DNA of 43,611 bases, taken from assembly GCA_947625535.1 (NCBI GenBank), contig CANQOR010000011.1:1-43611 (forward strand), read 5' to 3'. Under the pieces are notes generated by a model, which saw nothing but the letters and a program-made list of their open reading frames with translations, made no database searches and was not told the DNA's origin. A program made the position numbers and the translations under genes. This document shows, in pieces, positions 33,213 to 42,330 of this stretch (positions are counted from its first letter, which is position 1; every line of letters begins with the position of its first letter). This stretch comes from an uncultured Bacilli bacterium. GTDB lineage: Bacteria; Bacillota_I; Bacilli_A; RF39; UBA660.

Positions 33213-33407
33213 ATGGGAAAAAGTAAACAAAAAACACATAAAGCATCTAGTAAAGTTCTAAAAGCTAAAAAGAATGGTCAATTAGTTTATAAAAAATCAA
33301 ATGGTAATCATATAACTGGAAAAGATACAGCTAAAGCTGTAAGACAAAGAAGAAATAAGGGAGTATTAAGTAAAGGAGATACTAGACGTCTAAAAGACTT
33401 TATCTAG
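33213..33407 (+). CDS. rpmI: 50S ribosomal protein L35
   Basis: 64 aa, very basic, with the L35 pattern MGKSKQKTHKASSKVLKA and the C-terminal RRLKDFI. It lies between infC and rplT as in most Bacillota. ATG 33213 follows AGAGGAAG. The usual internal KRH segment is here YKKSNGNHITG. Confidence 0.95.
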   Translation: MGKSKQKTHKASSKVLKAKKNGQLVYKKSNGNHITGKDTAKAVRQRRNKGVLSKGDTRRLKDFI

Positions 33408-33428
33408 TAAAGAGAGGGGAAGTTCGAG

Positions 33429-33953
33429 ATGACAAGAGTTAAAGGCGGAAATATCGCTAAAAATAAAAGAAGAAAAGTATTAAAAAAAGCTAAAGGTTAT
33501 TTTGGATCTAAACATAGATTATTTAAAACAGCTCAAGAACAAACATTCCATAGTGGTGTTTATGCATTTAGAGATAGAAAAGCTAATAAGAGAAACTTTA
33601 GAAAATTATGGATTCAAAGAATTAATGCAGCTTGCCGTGAAAATGAAATTAGTTATTCTAAATTTATCAATGGTTTAACTAAAGCTGGTATTGAAGTTAA
33701 TAGAAAAATGTTAAGTACTATTGCTATTGATGATCCTGCTGCTTTCACTGAATTAGTTAATGTAAGTAAAGCAGCTTTAGAAGGTAAAGTAGTTGCTCCT
33801 AAAAAAGAAGTAAAAGAAGAAAAAGAAGTAAAAGAAGAAGTTAAAGATTATTCTAAAATGACTGTTGCTGAATTAAAAGAAGTAGCTAAAGAACAAGGTG
33901 TTGAAAATTATACTTCAATGAAAAAAGCTGAATTATTAGAAGCTATTAAGTAA
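33429..33953 (+). CDS. rplT: 50S ribosomal protein L20 with C-terminal Rho-N/SAP-like extension
   Basis: 174 aa against the usual ~118. Residues 1-118 are standard L20: [20 protein letters not shown], then [36 protein letters not shown] and [10 protein letters not shown]. Residues 119-140 are a Lys/Glu/Val linker, and 141-174 form a small helix-extended-helix domain ([20 protein letters not shown], then [10 protein letters not shown]) of the Rho-N/SAP/HeH type, which in other proteins binds nucleic acid. L20 assembles 23S rRNA early and in Bacillus autoregulates the operon via the leader. ATG 33429 follows GAGGGGAAG. A terminator overlaps the stop. Confidence 0.94.
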   Translation: MTRVKGGNIAKNKRRKVLKKAKGYFGSKHRLFKTAQEQTFHSGVYAFRDRKANKRNFRKLWIQRINAACRENEISYSKFINGLTKAGIEVNRKMLSTIAIDDPAAFTELVNVSKAALEGKVVAPKKEVKEEKEVKEEVKDYSKMTVAELKEVAKEQGVENYTSMKKAELLEAIK

Positions 33954-33975
33954 TCACTTGTGATTACTTTTTTTT
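33948..33975 (+). terminator. Terminator of infC-rpmI-rplT
   Basis: AAGTAATCA (33948-33956), loop CTTG, TGATTACTT (33961-33969), T-run to 33975. Confidence 0.9.
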
Positions 33976-34007
33976 GGCTTATAATCCGATAATTTTATTT
34001 CATTTTG

Positions 34008-34036
34008 TTGAAAACTAAAAAAGATTAAGGTATAAT
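34008..34036 (+). promoter_or_regulatory. Sigma-A promoter of ftsA-ftsZ
   Basis: TTGAAA (34008-34013), 17-nt spacer, TATAAT (34031-34036). Predicted start near 34043. Confidence 0.9.
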
Positions 34037-34065
34037 TAAGGTTAGTATAATATGGAGTGATGAAA

Positions 34066-35304
34066 ATGCGTAAGATAATGGCTTGTTTAGATGTTGGTTC
34101 AGATACTGTTAAACTAGTTGTTGGTGAAATGGTTAAGAAAAAACTTAATATATTAGCTGTTGCAGAAGCGCCATCAAGAGGAGTTAAGGAAGGTATAGTA
34201 GAAGATGCTAATAGTTTATTAGAACCCCTTAAAAATGTTATACAAAAATGTGAAGAAGTAATTGGGTTACCAATTAAACAAATGATAGTTAGTGTTCCAG
34301 CTATTAATGCTAAATATGCCGTAGTTACAGGGAGTGTTCATATTACTAATGATGGTAATTTAATAGAAGGACGAGATGTAATTCGCGTTGTTCAAAAGGC
34401 TGTTAAAAGTAAAAAAGAAGAGGGCATGGAATATATTTCAATGATGCCAACTAGCTTTGCTTTAGATGATAATAGAATTGTTAAAGATCCTAAAGGATTA
34501 ACTTCAAAAGAATTATCTGTTAGAGGAGTAATGGTATCAGCTCCTAAGAAAAATATTTATCCTGTGCTAGCTTGTTTAGAAAGATTAGGGGTAGATGTCT
34601 TAGATATTTCATTATCGACAATAGGAGATTATTTTGAATTTAAAAATAAAGATTATGATCGTAATGTTGGAGCTGTTATTAATCTAGGAGAAGATACTAC
34701 ATCAATAGGAATATTTAATAAAGGAGTACTAACTAATACAAGTGTTTTAAATTTAGGTGGTAAAAATATAGATAATGATATATCTTTTATATATAAAGTA
34801 TCTTTAGATGTTGCTAAGAATTTAAAAGAAAACTTTGCTTTAACTCATAAAAATATGGCACAAGCGAGTGATATTATGGAAGTAGAAAATAAATCTTCTT
34901 TAAAAATAAATATCAATCAATTTGAAATAAGTGAAGTTGTAATGAGTAGACTTGCTGAAATACTTAATATAGCTAAGAAAGAGATAAATGTCTTAACAAA
35001 AAAGGAAATAAGTTATATAATATTCACAGGAGGATTAACTGAGTTTAAGGATTTTAATATTATTTTACAAGAAATATATGGTAATGATGTTACAATAGGT
35101 AATATTATGGAAATAGGTGTTAGAAATAATAAATATAGTTCTTGTTTAGGATTACTTAAATTTTATGCGTATAATGCTAAGTTAAAAGATAAAGATTATT
35201 CAATCTTTTCCGTAGATGAACAACAAATATTAAGTGGAGCTAGTTATAATGAACAAGATGATAGTGTAATTGGTAAGTTGTTCGGATATTTATTTAATGG
35301 TTAA
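34066..35304 (+). CDS. ftsA: Cell division protein FtsA
   Basis: Actin-like ATPase that tethers FtsZ to the membrane. 412 aa from ATG 34066, 8 nt after GGAG; ATG 34060 and GTG 34057 overlap that site. The N-terminal phosphate-1 loop is LDVGSDTVKLVVGE; the 1C subdomain follows (VIGLPIKQMIVSVPAINAKY); the second phosphate loop is around VINLGEDTTSIGIF, and the adenosine motif is FTGGLTEF. The C-terminus, SVIGKLFGYLFNG, is a short amphipathic helix as expected for membrane binding. Its stop lies 15 nt before ftsZ. Confidence 0.93.
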   Translation: MRKIMACLDVGSDTVKLVVGEMVKKKLNILAVAEAPSRGVKEGIVEDANSLLEPLKNVIQKCEEVIGLPIKQMIVSVPAINAKYAVVTGSVHITNDGNLIEGRDVIRVVQKAVKSKKEEGMEYISMMPTSFALDDNRIVKDPKGLTSKELSVRGVMVSAPKKNIYPVLACLERLGVDVLDISLSTIGDYFEFKNKDYDRNVGAVINLGEDTTSIGIFNKGVLTNTSVLNLGGKNIDNDISFIYKVSLDVAKNLKENFALTHKNMAQASDIMEVENKSSLKININQFEISEVVMSRLAEILNIAKKEINVLTKKEISYIIFTGGLTEFKDFNIILQEIYGNDVTIGNIMEIGVRNNKYSSCLGLLKFYAYNAKLKDKDYSIFSVDEQQILSGASYNEQDDSVIGKLFGYLFNG

Positions 35305-35319
35305 TAAGGAGGATTTGAG

Positions 35320-36390
35320 ATGCAAGATTTAGAAAGAGATCAAATTGCTAAGATAAAAGTTATTGGTGTTGGTGGCGGTGGATGTAACGCTGTTAATAGA
35401 ATGATTGAATCAGGAGTTGGCGGAGTAGAATTCATTGTTGCAAATACTGATTTACAAGTATTAAATAATAGTAATGCTGAAACTAAATTACAAATAGGTA
35501 AAACTATTACTGAAGGTTTAGGAGCTGGAGCTAATCCAGAGATAGGAAGAGAAGCTGCTTTAGAAAGTAAAAAAGAAATTGAAGAAGCTTTAGCTGGAGC
35601 TGATATGATTTTCGTTACTTGTGGTTTAGGTGGAGGTACTGGTACTGGGGCTGCTCCAATTGTAGCTGAAATTGCTCAAGAACAAGGAGCATTAACAGTT
35701 GGTATTGTTACAAAGCCATTTAAGTTTGAAGGACGCAAAAGAATGGAACAAGCTGAAGTTGGTCTTGAAGAGTTAAAGAAACATGTTGATACAATAATAG
35801 TTATTCCAAATGATAGATTAAGAGATATGATAGATAGAACTACACCTATGTTAGAAGCATTTAAAGAAGTTGATAATGTTTTACGTAGAGGTGTTCAATC
35901 TATATCTGATTTAATTGCTGTTTCTGGTTTAGTAAACTTAGACTTTGCTGATGTTAAAGCAGTTATGCAAAATAGAGGTAATGCTATTATAGGTATTGGT
36001 ATAGGTGTTGGAGAAGATAGAGCTATTGAAGCTGCTAAACAAGCAGTTGCATCTCCTTTACTTGAAACAACTATAGATGGAGCAACAGATGCCATTATTA
36101 ATATTACTGGTGGTAATTCACTTACTTTATTTGAAGCTGAAGATGCTGCTGAAGTAGTTAGAAATGCTGCTAATACAGATATTAATACAATATTTGGTGC
36201 TGTTATTAATGAAAATTTAAATGATGAAGTAATCGTTACAGTTATTGCTACAGGATTTGATGATGCTAGAGAACAAATTGGTGGTGGCTTAGATAATGAT
36301 TTACCTAAAAATACTTCATATATGAGAGATGAAGATGATTTTGATAATGTGGATATTCCACCATTCTTAAGAAATAGAGATGATTTTTAA
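35320..36390 (+). CDS. ftsZ: Cell division GTPase FtsZ
   Basis: 356 aa. Forms the division ring at midcell. GTP-binding features: [14 protein letters not shown] at the N-terminus, the tubulin signature [10 protein letters not shown] near residue 105-115, and the T7-loop [11 protein letters not shown]. The C-terminal linker is short and acidic (about 25 residues) and ends with the conserved peptide DIPPFLRNR used to bind FtsA. ATG 35320 follows AAGGAGGA. Co-transcribed with ftsA. A terminator overlaps the stop. Confidence 0.98.
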   Translation: MQDLERDQIAKIKVIGVGGGGCNAVNRMIESGVGGVEFIVANTDLQVLNNSNAETKLQIGKTITEGLGAGANPEIGREAALESKKEIEEALAGADMIFVTCGLGGGTGTGAAPIVAEIAQEQGALTVGIVTKPFKFEGRKRMEQAEVGLEELKKHVDTIIVIPNDRLRDMIDRTTPMLEAFKEVDNVLRRGVQSISDLIAVSGLVNLDFADVKAVMQNRGNAIIGIGIGVGEDRAIEAAKQAVASPLLETTIDGATDAIINITGGNSLTLFEAEDAAEVVRNAANTDINTIFGAVINENLNDEVIVTVIATGFDDAREQIGGGLDNDLPKNTSYMRDEDDFDNVDIPPFLRNRDDF

Positions 36391-36407
36391 AAAATCATCT
36401 TTTTTTA
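36378..36407 (+). terminator. Terminator after ftsZ
   Basis: AGATGATTTTT / AAAAATCATCT, with arms meeting around the ftsZ stop at 36388-36390, followed by seven T. Confidence 0.85.
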
Positions 36408-36451
36408 TTCTTTATATATGATATAATTATTAAGATAGGAAGTTGGCAATT

Positions 36452-38479
36452 ATGGTATGTAGAAGATGTGGAAATTTATTAGCTGATGGAACAACAATAT
36501 GTCCTCATTGTGGAGAAATAAATGAAGTACCTGTAGTTAAAGATGATTCAGCAAAATTAAAAATAATAATTATTATATTATTATCTATTTTACTTGTATT
36601 ATTAATTATAGCGACAGTTGTTGTAGTTAATAAAAAAGAAGATAAAGAAAAAGAATTTGTATTATCTGGTGGTAGTAGAACAGTAATGATTTATGCTAGT
36701 CCGACTAATCTTGAATCAGAAGTTATGTCATTTACAACTGATTTAAAGACGATTTCAGGAGAAGAAGTAGATTTAGATAATGTTAATATTTTAATATATA
36801 CAGGTGGAACTAGTTTATGGCATAATTTTGTTAAAAATGATGAAAATGCAATCTATATATTAAAAGAAGATGGTTTTGAAAAAATAGAAACTTATGATCA
36901 AAAGAATATGAGTGAAGCATCAACATTAACTAGTTTTTTAGATTATGCTTATAAAAATTATAAAACAGATTTTTATGACTTAGTTATTTATGATCATGGT
37001 AATGCTTTACAAGGAGCAGTTGTTGATGATTTTCATAAAAATGATTTGTTATCTTTAAGTGAATTTGATAAGGCTTTAGATGATAGTCCTTTTAGTGAAG
37101 ATAATAAATTAGAAATGGTTGTATTTAGAACTTGTTTAATGGGTACAGCTGAAGTAGCAGCCACTTTTGAACCTTATGCTAATTTCTTAATAGCTTCTGA
37201 AGAAGTAACTTGGTTAGGTAATTATCAAAGTGTTTTAGATTTTGTTAATGATGTTACAGTTGATGATACAGCAATTGATTTTGGTAAGAAGTATATTGCT
37301 TCTTATGGGGATTTTATGAAGTTAGCAGATCCTTTTGATGATGAACTTAGTTGTTATTCAATAATTGATTTAAATAAAGTTGATGAATTATTTGAAGAAT
37401 TAGATAAATTTGCTAAGGGAATAGATATTGATAAGAGTTATAGTGCGATATCTAAGATTAGATCAAGAATGTATCAGTTTGCTACTGCAGCTGGTAGTAA
37501 TGGTATTGATACAGTTGATTTATATCACTTAGTAGATAGTATTAAAAATTATTCATCTTATGATGTTTCTAATTTATTAAAAGCATTTGATGATGCTGTA
37601 GTATATAATTGGTCTAATACAGAAGATATTAATGGCTTATCAATATATTTTCCATATAATGGTTCAGCAACTGAAGTTAAATATTATTTAAATCTATATG
37701 ATAGTTTTACTTTTGGTAAAGATTATAATAAATTAATTGATTCTTTTTATAAAATTAAATCTACAGGAAGTAGTAATAGTTTAGTAGCAGGAGCAATTGC
37801 TAAGAAAGATTTAACTATGAAGAAGGGTGAATTTTCAATGCAATTAACACCTGAACAAATTAGTGATTTTGCTGGAGCTAACTACTTGGTTGTAAGAAAG
37901 ATGAATGATAATTATTATATGCCAGTATTTGTTTCTGATAATGCAACATTAACTGATGATGGCCTTTTACAAACAAATATTACTTATAAGATAATTAGAG
38001 TTAAAAATGTTACAGATGATGATGGTAAAGAACAAAAAGATAGTTATTTACAAATAATTGATAGATCAACAGAAGATGAAGAAAAATATATAACATATGG
38101 TGTTTTAACTGGTAGTAATAATTCAGCTGGTTGGGCGGTAGAAAGTGCAGAGATTACTTTTAAAGTTAAAGATGGTGTACCTTATGTTGCTAGTGCTAAG
38201 AGTATTGCATCTGACCAACCACAGGGAGTTTTATTAAATCCAAAAGATTTTAAATATTATGATTTAATGACTTATTGGTATAAGATGTTTGATGATAAAG
38301 GCAATTATACTTCTGATTGGGAAAGTTATTCAACATATTATGGATATGAAGAAGCAACTGATAAATTAGAGTTAGAATTTACTTCTTTAGATGGAACAGG
38401 AGAGTACTATTGTTTATTTAGAATTAAAGACATTTATGGTGGTACAACTGTTTCTAAATTGATTAAACTTGATTTATGA
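36452..38479 (+). CDS. Membrane-anchored clostripain-family (C11) protease with N-terminal zinc ribbon
   Basis: 675 aa from ATG 36452; a TTG at 36443 is in frame but overlaps AGGA. The first 25 residues are a zinc ribbon (CRRCG...CPHCG). A single strong membrane span (~residues 35-60, KIIIIILLSILLVLLIIATV) follows, so the rest is probably outside. Residues ~75-430 match peptidase C11/clostripain: catalytic His182 in YDHG and Cys228 in RTCLMGTAEVA, followed by IASEEV. The last ~230 residues are beta-rich and unrecognised. C11 proteases cleave after Arg or Lys and usually self-activate. TATAAT at 36422-36427 could be a -10, but no -35 is convincing. In Bacillus subtilis a different protease gene (bpr) lies at this position between ftsZ and spoIIGA. 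Confidence 0.85.
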   Translation: MVCRRCGNLLADGTTICPHCGEINEVPVVKDDSAKLKIIIIILLSILLVLLIIATVVVVNKKEDKEKEFVLSGGSRTVMIYASPTNLESEVMSFTTDLKTISGEEVDLDNVNILIYTGGTSLWHNFVKNDENAIYILKEDGFEKIETYDQKNMSEASTLTSFLDYAYKNYKTDFYDLVIYDHGNALQGAVVDDFHKNDLLSLSEFDKALDDSPFSEDNKLEMVVFRTCLMGTAEVAATFEPYANFLIASEEVTWLGNYQSVLDFVNDVTVDDTAIDFGKKYIASYGDFMKLADPFDDELSCYSIIDLNKVDELFEELDKFAKGIDIDKSYSAISKIRSRMYQFATAAGSNGIDTVDLYHLVDSIKNYSSYDVSNLLKAFDDAVVYNWSNTEDINGLSIYFPYNGSATEVKYYLNLYDSFTFGKDYNKLIDSFYKIKSTGSSNSLVAGAIAKKDLTMKKGEFSMQLTPEQISDFAGANYLVVRKMNDNYYMPVFVSDNATLTDDGLLQTNITYKIIRVKNVTDDDGKEQKDSYLQIIDRSTEDEEKYITYGVLTGSNNSAGWAVESAEITFKVKDGVPYVASAKSIASDQPQGVLLNPKDFKYYDLMTYWYKMFDDKGNYTSDWESYSTYYGYEEATDKLELEFTSLDGTGEYYCLFRIKDIYGGTTVSKLIKLDL

Positions 38480-38498
38480 TAGCTTAGTATGTTAAAAT
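38469..38498 (+). promoter_or_regulatory. Possible promoter of the second zinc-ribbon gene
   Basis: TTGATT (38469-38474), 18-nt spacer, TAAAAT (38493-38498). The -35 is inside the end of the previous gene. Confidence 0.5.
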
Positions 38499-38542
38499 TA
38501 TTAATAGAATAGAAGATATGTTTATATAAAATGGAGGTCAAT

Positions 38543-39661
38543 ATGAATTGTAGAAAATGTGGTAATGTCTTACCTGATGGCGTTACATTATGTTCAATAT
38601 GTGGGACTGATAATAGTTCTTTAAATAATGGAGTTGCTCCAGGACCAGTAGCTCCTGCACCTGTTGCTGGGGGAATGCCAGTAGAAAATAATATGGGAGG
38701 TATGAATAATCAACCTGTAGCACCTACACAACCTGTAGCTCCTACACCAGCACCTGCTCCTGCACCTACAGGGGAAGTGCCAGTAGCACCAGTTAATCCT
38801 GCACCACAACCAGTGGCACCAGCAGCACCAGTACAACAACCTATGCCACAACCTACACCTACGCAACCACAACCAATGGCACAACCTATGCCACAACCAA
38901 TGCCTGGTGTTAATATGCCAGCTGCACCAGCACCAGCTAATAAGAAAAATAATGTTTTAATGATTGTAATAGCTGTTTTAGTTATAGCTATTTTAGGAGT
39001 AGGTATTTTCTTAGTTACTAATTTAGGCAAAGATGATAATAAGGATGATACTAAGACAGAGGAAAAAGAAAATAAAAAAGATGATAATAAAGAAGAAGAA
39101 AAGGAAGAGGAAAAGGAACCTGAATCTGAAAAAGAAGATGATGATAACAAAGTTGTTGTTAATGAAGCAGATGTAATTGAATACCAAGGTTATAAATTTA
39201 AAAAGGTAGATGGTTATGATTATGCTAGTTCTGCTAATGCATTAGCAATTAAATCTTCTAAAACAAATATTGTTTATAATAATACAATCTTCCCATTTAC
39301 AGTTAGTACAATGAAAACAGAAGCTGATGAAATAGTTAGCACTTTAACTAGTCAAGGTCTTACTAATGTTAGTTATCGTGTTCAAAATTATGGTGGTAAA
39401 GAATTATTCTTATTAGGTTCTGATTCAGTTGTAATGATAACTGTTGATATTTCTACTAATTTATCAATGGCCTTTGCCTTTAATTCAACTGGTACAGCAA
39501 CAACTCCTGAACAAATTTATGATGATATTCTTGCTGTAGCTGGTGGTTATGATTCATCAACATATGCATCAGCAACTTGGGATGGAAAAGTTAAAATAGA
39601 TAGTAATAGTTATAAATGTGATACAGAATTAAATTTAGGTAAAATTGACTTTAGTAAGTAA
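38543..39661 (+). CDS. Zinc-ribbon single-span membrane protein with Pro-rich linker
   Basis: 372 aa from ATG 38543, 5 nt after GGAGG; the ATG at 38531 overlaps that site. Parts: zinc ribbon (CRKCG...CSICG, residues 3-20); a long Pro/Ala/Gln/Val/Met linker (~30-135); one membrane span (~140-162, VLMIVIAVLVIAILGVGIFL); a strongly charged Lys/Glu/Asp stretch (~165-210); and an outer domain of ~150 residues starting YQGYKFKKVDGYDY. That outer domain resembles the one in the next protein (YAGFKFKIPDGYDI). The topology places the ribbon inside and the domain outside. Function unknown. A terminator overlaps its stop. Confidence 0.8.
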   Translation: MNCRKCGNVLPDGVTLCSICGTDNSSLNNGVAPGPVAPAPVAGGMPVENNMGGMNNQPVAPTQPVAPTPAPAPAPTGEVPVAPVNPAPQPVAPAAPVQQPMPQPTPTQPQPMAQPMPQPMPGVNMPAAPAPANKKNNVLMIVIAVLVIAILGVGIFLVTNLGKDDNKDDTKTEEKENKKDDNKEEEKEEEKEPESEKEDDDNKVVVNEADVIEYQGYKFKKVDGYDYASSANALAIKSSKTNIVYNNTIFPFTVSTMKTEADEIVSTLTSQGLTNVSYRVQNYGGKELFLLGSDSVVMITVDISTNLSMAFAFNSTGTATTPEQIYDDILAVAGGYDSSTYASATWDGKVKIDSNSYKCDTELNLGKIDFSK

Positions 39662-39688
39662 GAATGATGTTAAGTCATTCTTTTTTTT
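39660..39688 (+). terminator. Terminator after the second zinc-ribbon gene
   Basis: AAGAATGA (39660-39667), 7-nt loop, TCATTCTT (39675-39682), T-run to 39688. Confidence 0.87.
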
Positions 39689-39752
39689 ACATTAAAAGTG
39701 TTAATATGTGATATACTTTTTATAGTAGGATGATTAGAAGGGAGTGAAGACG

Positions 39753-40739
39753 ATGAGATGTAAGATATGTGGTTCAGAGTTAGAACCTGGTGCAACACAA
39801 TGTCGTGTTTGCGGTGTTGTGGTAGATGTTCATGATTATGTTAATGATCCTTTTAGTTTGTCTTCAAATATTGCTTCTAATCAAATGGAAACAGGTGCCG
39901 ATATGGGTAGTAGTGTTTTCTTTCCAACATCTAATAAGTCTTCTAAAAAAGGAACTTTCTTTCAAAATACTGGTAATAATTCTAGTACTGAAATAAAACC
40001 AATATATGTATTAGTTGTTATTTTAGTATTAGCTATTTTAGTAAGTAGTGGTATTTTATTATCAAAAGTTATATTTAGTGAAGAAAAGCCTTATACACCT
40101 GATGATGAAATTATTTTTGGTTCTGGTGATGAGTTAGATCCTGGTAAAGAAGAACCAACAACTCCTGAACCAACTCCAAATCCTGAACCTGAACCTGATC
40201 CTACACCGAATCCTAATCCTGAACCAAATCCTAATCCAGAACCAGATCCTGAACCCGAGCCAGAAGAAGATATCGGTTATACGTCATATGCAGGATTTAA
40301 ATTTAAAATACCTGATGGTTATGATATAACAATAGATCCTGATGAAAAATATATTGCCTTAATTAATCAAAAAGATAAATTACAAATTATTATTTCAATA
40401 TATGAAAATAAACCATTTAGTGTTTATAAAAACCAAGTTTTAGAATTACAAAAACAATGGGAAGATAGAGGTTATACAATATATAGTAACGAAGTAAAAA
40501 CTATAGATAAATCAGAATGGTTAATCTTAGATTCAGATGTTAATGGAACTAAGTTAGGTATTATATATCGCTCTTTCTTAAATAAACATACAATGGAAAT
40601 GATGCTTTCTAACTATGGTAATTTAACAACCGAAGAATTCTATAGTAGAGTAGAAGAAATTATTGCTACTGGTAAAATTGATAATAATCCTACTAATGTA
40701 GAAACTAATCAAACAACTAATAATATAAGTAAAACTTAA
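39753..40739 (+). CDS. Zinc-ribbon single-span membrane protein with Pro-Glu repeat linker
   Basis: 328 aa from ATG 39753, with AAGGGAGTG 6 nt upstream. Zinc ribbon CKICG...CRVCG (residues 3-20); a polar Ser/Asn region; a membrane span at ~86-108 (IYVLVVILVLAILVSSGILL); a P-(N/D/E)-P-E repeat linker (~135-175); and an outer domain beginning YAGFKFKIPDGYDI. Same plan as the preceding protein, so a paralog with a different linker. TATACT at 39712-39717 may be its -10, but the -35 is poor. Function unknown; possibly an envelope sensor. Confidence 0.8.
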   Translation: MRCKICGSELEPGATQCRVCGVVVDVHDYVNDPFSLSSNIASNQMETGADMGSSVFFPTSNKSSKKGTFFQNTGNNSSTEIKPIYVLVVILVLAILVSSGILLSKVIFSEEKPYTPDDEIIFGSGDELDPGKEEPTTPEPTPNPEPEPDPTPNPNPEPNPNPEPDPEPEPEEDIGYTSYAGFKFKIPDGYDITIDPDEKYIALINQKDKLQIIISIYENKPFSVYKNQVLELQKQWEDRGYTIYSNEVKTIDKSEWLILDSDVNGTKLGIIYRSFLNKHTMEMMLSNYGNLTTEEFYSRVEEIIATGKIDNNPTNVETNQTTNNISKT

Positions 40740-40740
40740 G

Positions 40741-40770
40741 ACGATTTAGAAATATCTAAATCGTTTTTTT
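40741..40770 (+). terminator. Terminator before spoIIGA
   Basis: ACGATTTAGA (40741-40750), loop AATA, TCTAAATCGT (40755-40764), T-run to 40770: a perfect 10-bp stem. Confidence 0.93.
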
Positions 40771-40818
40771 ATGACTTTTTTCGGTAATAGTAAATGTTAA
40801 ATTATTTATGGTGATGAA

Positions 40819-41610
40819 ATGAAAATATATTTAGATGTGGTAATAATTATAAACTTTATCTTTGATTTAATTCTTTTAATGAGTGTTAATTATATATTAC
40901 GGAGGAATACTAGTTTAAAAAGACTTCTTTTAAGTAGTTTAATAGGGAGTATTACTTTATTTATTATGTTTATTAAGTTAAATATAATATTAATTATGAT
41001 ATATAAAGTAATAGTAGCAATAATTATGCTATTAGCAGCTTTTGGATATAAAGATTTTAATTATTTTAAAAAGAATATTACTTATTTTTATTTAGTTAGT
41101 ATGTTAATGGGAGGAGGTATATACTTTTTAAATAGTCAGTTTAGTTATACTAATAATGGTTTAGTATTTACAAATAATGGTTTACAAGTAAGTTATAGTA
41201 TTATTCTTATTATAAGTTTAATTATTTATTTTAAATATATAGTTTCATTTAAAGGATTTAAAAATAATTATAGTAATTACTATAAATGTAAAATTTATTT
41301 TAATGAAGATTGTTTTATTGTAGTTAATGCTTTTTTAGATACTGGGAATAAGTTAGTAGATCCTTATACATTAAAAAGTATTATTTTAATAGATAGAAAT
41401 AAGATTAAAGATATTAAAGTAGATAAACCTATTTATGTACCATATAATTCTTTAAATAATCATGGTTTATTAGAATGTATTAAAGCTTTAAGATTAGAAA
41501 TAGATGGTAAAACTTATAATAAGTTTTTAGTTGGGATTAGTAAACAGAATTTCTTTATGGATGGAATTGATTGTATTATAAATAGTAAAATTATGGAGGG
41601 ATTAAAATGA
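40819..41610 (+). CDS. spoIIGA: Sigma-E processing peptidase SpoIIGA
   Basis: 263 aa. Membrane-embedded aspartic protease that activates pro-sigma-E in the mother cell. The N-terminal half has about five membrane spans. The C-terminal half carries the catalytic motif FLDTGNKLVDP with Asp174, followed by VPYNSLNNHGLL. Family length is about 300, so this is slightly short. ATG 40819 follows GGTGATGAA, and its stop overlaps the sigE start by 4 nt (ATGA), a coupling seen in Bacillus. No clear sigma-A hexamers are visible upstream, as expected for a gene that depends on Spo0A, but I could not identify a 0A box with confidence. Confidence 0.9.
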   Translation: MKIYLDVVIIINFIFDLILLMSVNYILRRNTSLKRLLLSSLIGSITLFIMFIKLNIILIMIYKVIVAIIMLLAAFGYKDFNYFKKNITYFYLVSMLMGGGIYFLNSQFSYTNNGLVFTNNGLQVSYSIILIISLIIYFKYIVSFKGFKNNYSNYYKCKIYFNEDCFIVVNAFLDTGNKLVDPYTLKSIILIDRNKIKDIKVDKPIYVPYNSLNNHGLLECIKALRLEIDGKTYNKFLVGISKQNFFMDGIDCIINSKIMEGLK

Positions 41611-42296
41611 TTAATTTAATTAAAAAGATAATTTGTTTATTTAAAGAAAAATATAATCAATTTTTCTTTGTAGGTAGTAGTGATATTTTACCACCACCAT
41701 TAAAACAAGAAGAAGAGATAGCTTATTTAATAAAGGCTCAACAGGGAGATATTAATGCTCGTAATAAATTAATAGAACATAATTTAAGATTAGTTGTTTT
41801 TATAGCTAAGAAATATGAAAGTAGTTTAGATACTTTAGAAGACTTAGTAAGTATTGGTTCTATTGGTTTAATTAAAGGAATTTCTACTTATAAAATAGAT
41901 AAAAATATTAGATTAGCTACTTATGCTTCAAGATGTATATCTAATGAAATATTAATGTATTTAAGAAAGAATAAGAAAAGAGTCAATGATGTTAGTTTTG
42001 AAGAAGCATTAACATATGATGCTGAAGGAAATGAATTACATTTAGAGGATATAGTTGGAACACCAGAAGATATAACATATAAAGAATATGAAAAGAAGGT
42101 TGATATTGAATTACTTAAAGATTATTTAGATAAATTAAATGAAAGAGATAAACAAATTATGATAATGAGATATGGTCTTTATAATACTAATGAATATACG
42201 CAAAAAGAAGTAGCAGAAATATTAGGAATTAGTCAGTCTTATATATCAAGAATAGAGAAAAAGGTAATTAAAAAGTTGAAATTACATTTAGAATAG
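41607..42296 (+). CDS. sigE: Sporulation sigma factor Sigma-E (pro-form)
   Basis: 229 aa. Sigma-70 family factor for early mother-cell transcription. The pro-sequence is about 20 hydrophobic/basic residues (MINLIKKIICLFKEKYNQFF), followed by the conserved FVGSSDILPPPLKQEEE where SpoIIGA cuts. Region 2: HNLRLVVFIAKKYE, DLVSIGSIGLIKGISTY, LATYASRCISNEILMYLRKN. Region 4: LNERDKQIMIMRYGL and QKEVAEILGISQSYISRIEK. Sigma-E-specific VSFEEAL...DAEGNELHLEDI between the regions supports this over Sigma-K, as does the neighbouring spoIIGA. sigG, which follows sigE in Bacillus and Clostridium, is not next here. Confidence 0.94.
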   Translation: MINLIKKIICLFKEKYNQFFFVGSSDILPPPLKQEEEIAYLIKAQQGDINARNKLIEHNLRLVVFIAKKYESSLDTLEDLVSIGSIGLIKGISTYKIDKNIRLATYASRCISNEILMYLRKNKKRVNDVSFEEALTYDAEGNELHLEDIVGTPEDITYKEYEKKVDIELLKDYLDKLNERDKQIMIMRYGLYNTNEYTQKEVAEILGISQSYISRIEKKVIKKLKLHLE

Positions 42297-42305
42297 TGCT
42301 ATACT
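42276..42305 (+). promoter_or_regulatory. Promoter of the four-span membrane protein
   Basis: TTGAAA (42276-42281), 18-nt spacer, TATACT (42300-42305). It overlaps the end of sigE. Confidence 0.65.
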
Positions 42306-42330
42306 TTATGTGATAATAGGAGTTGGTTTT

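Noticed and set aside
38621-39150. Antisense open frames over the Pro/Ala and Lys/Glu regions
   Set aside because: Mirror images of low-complexity coding sequence on the + strand; no ribosome binding sites.
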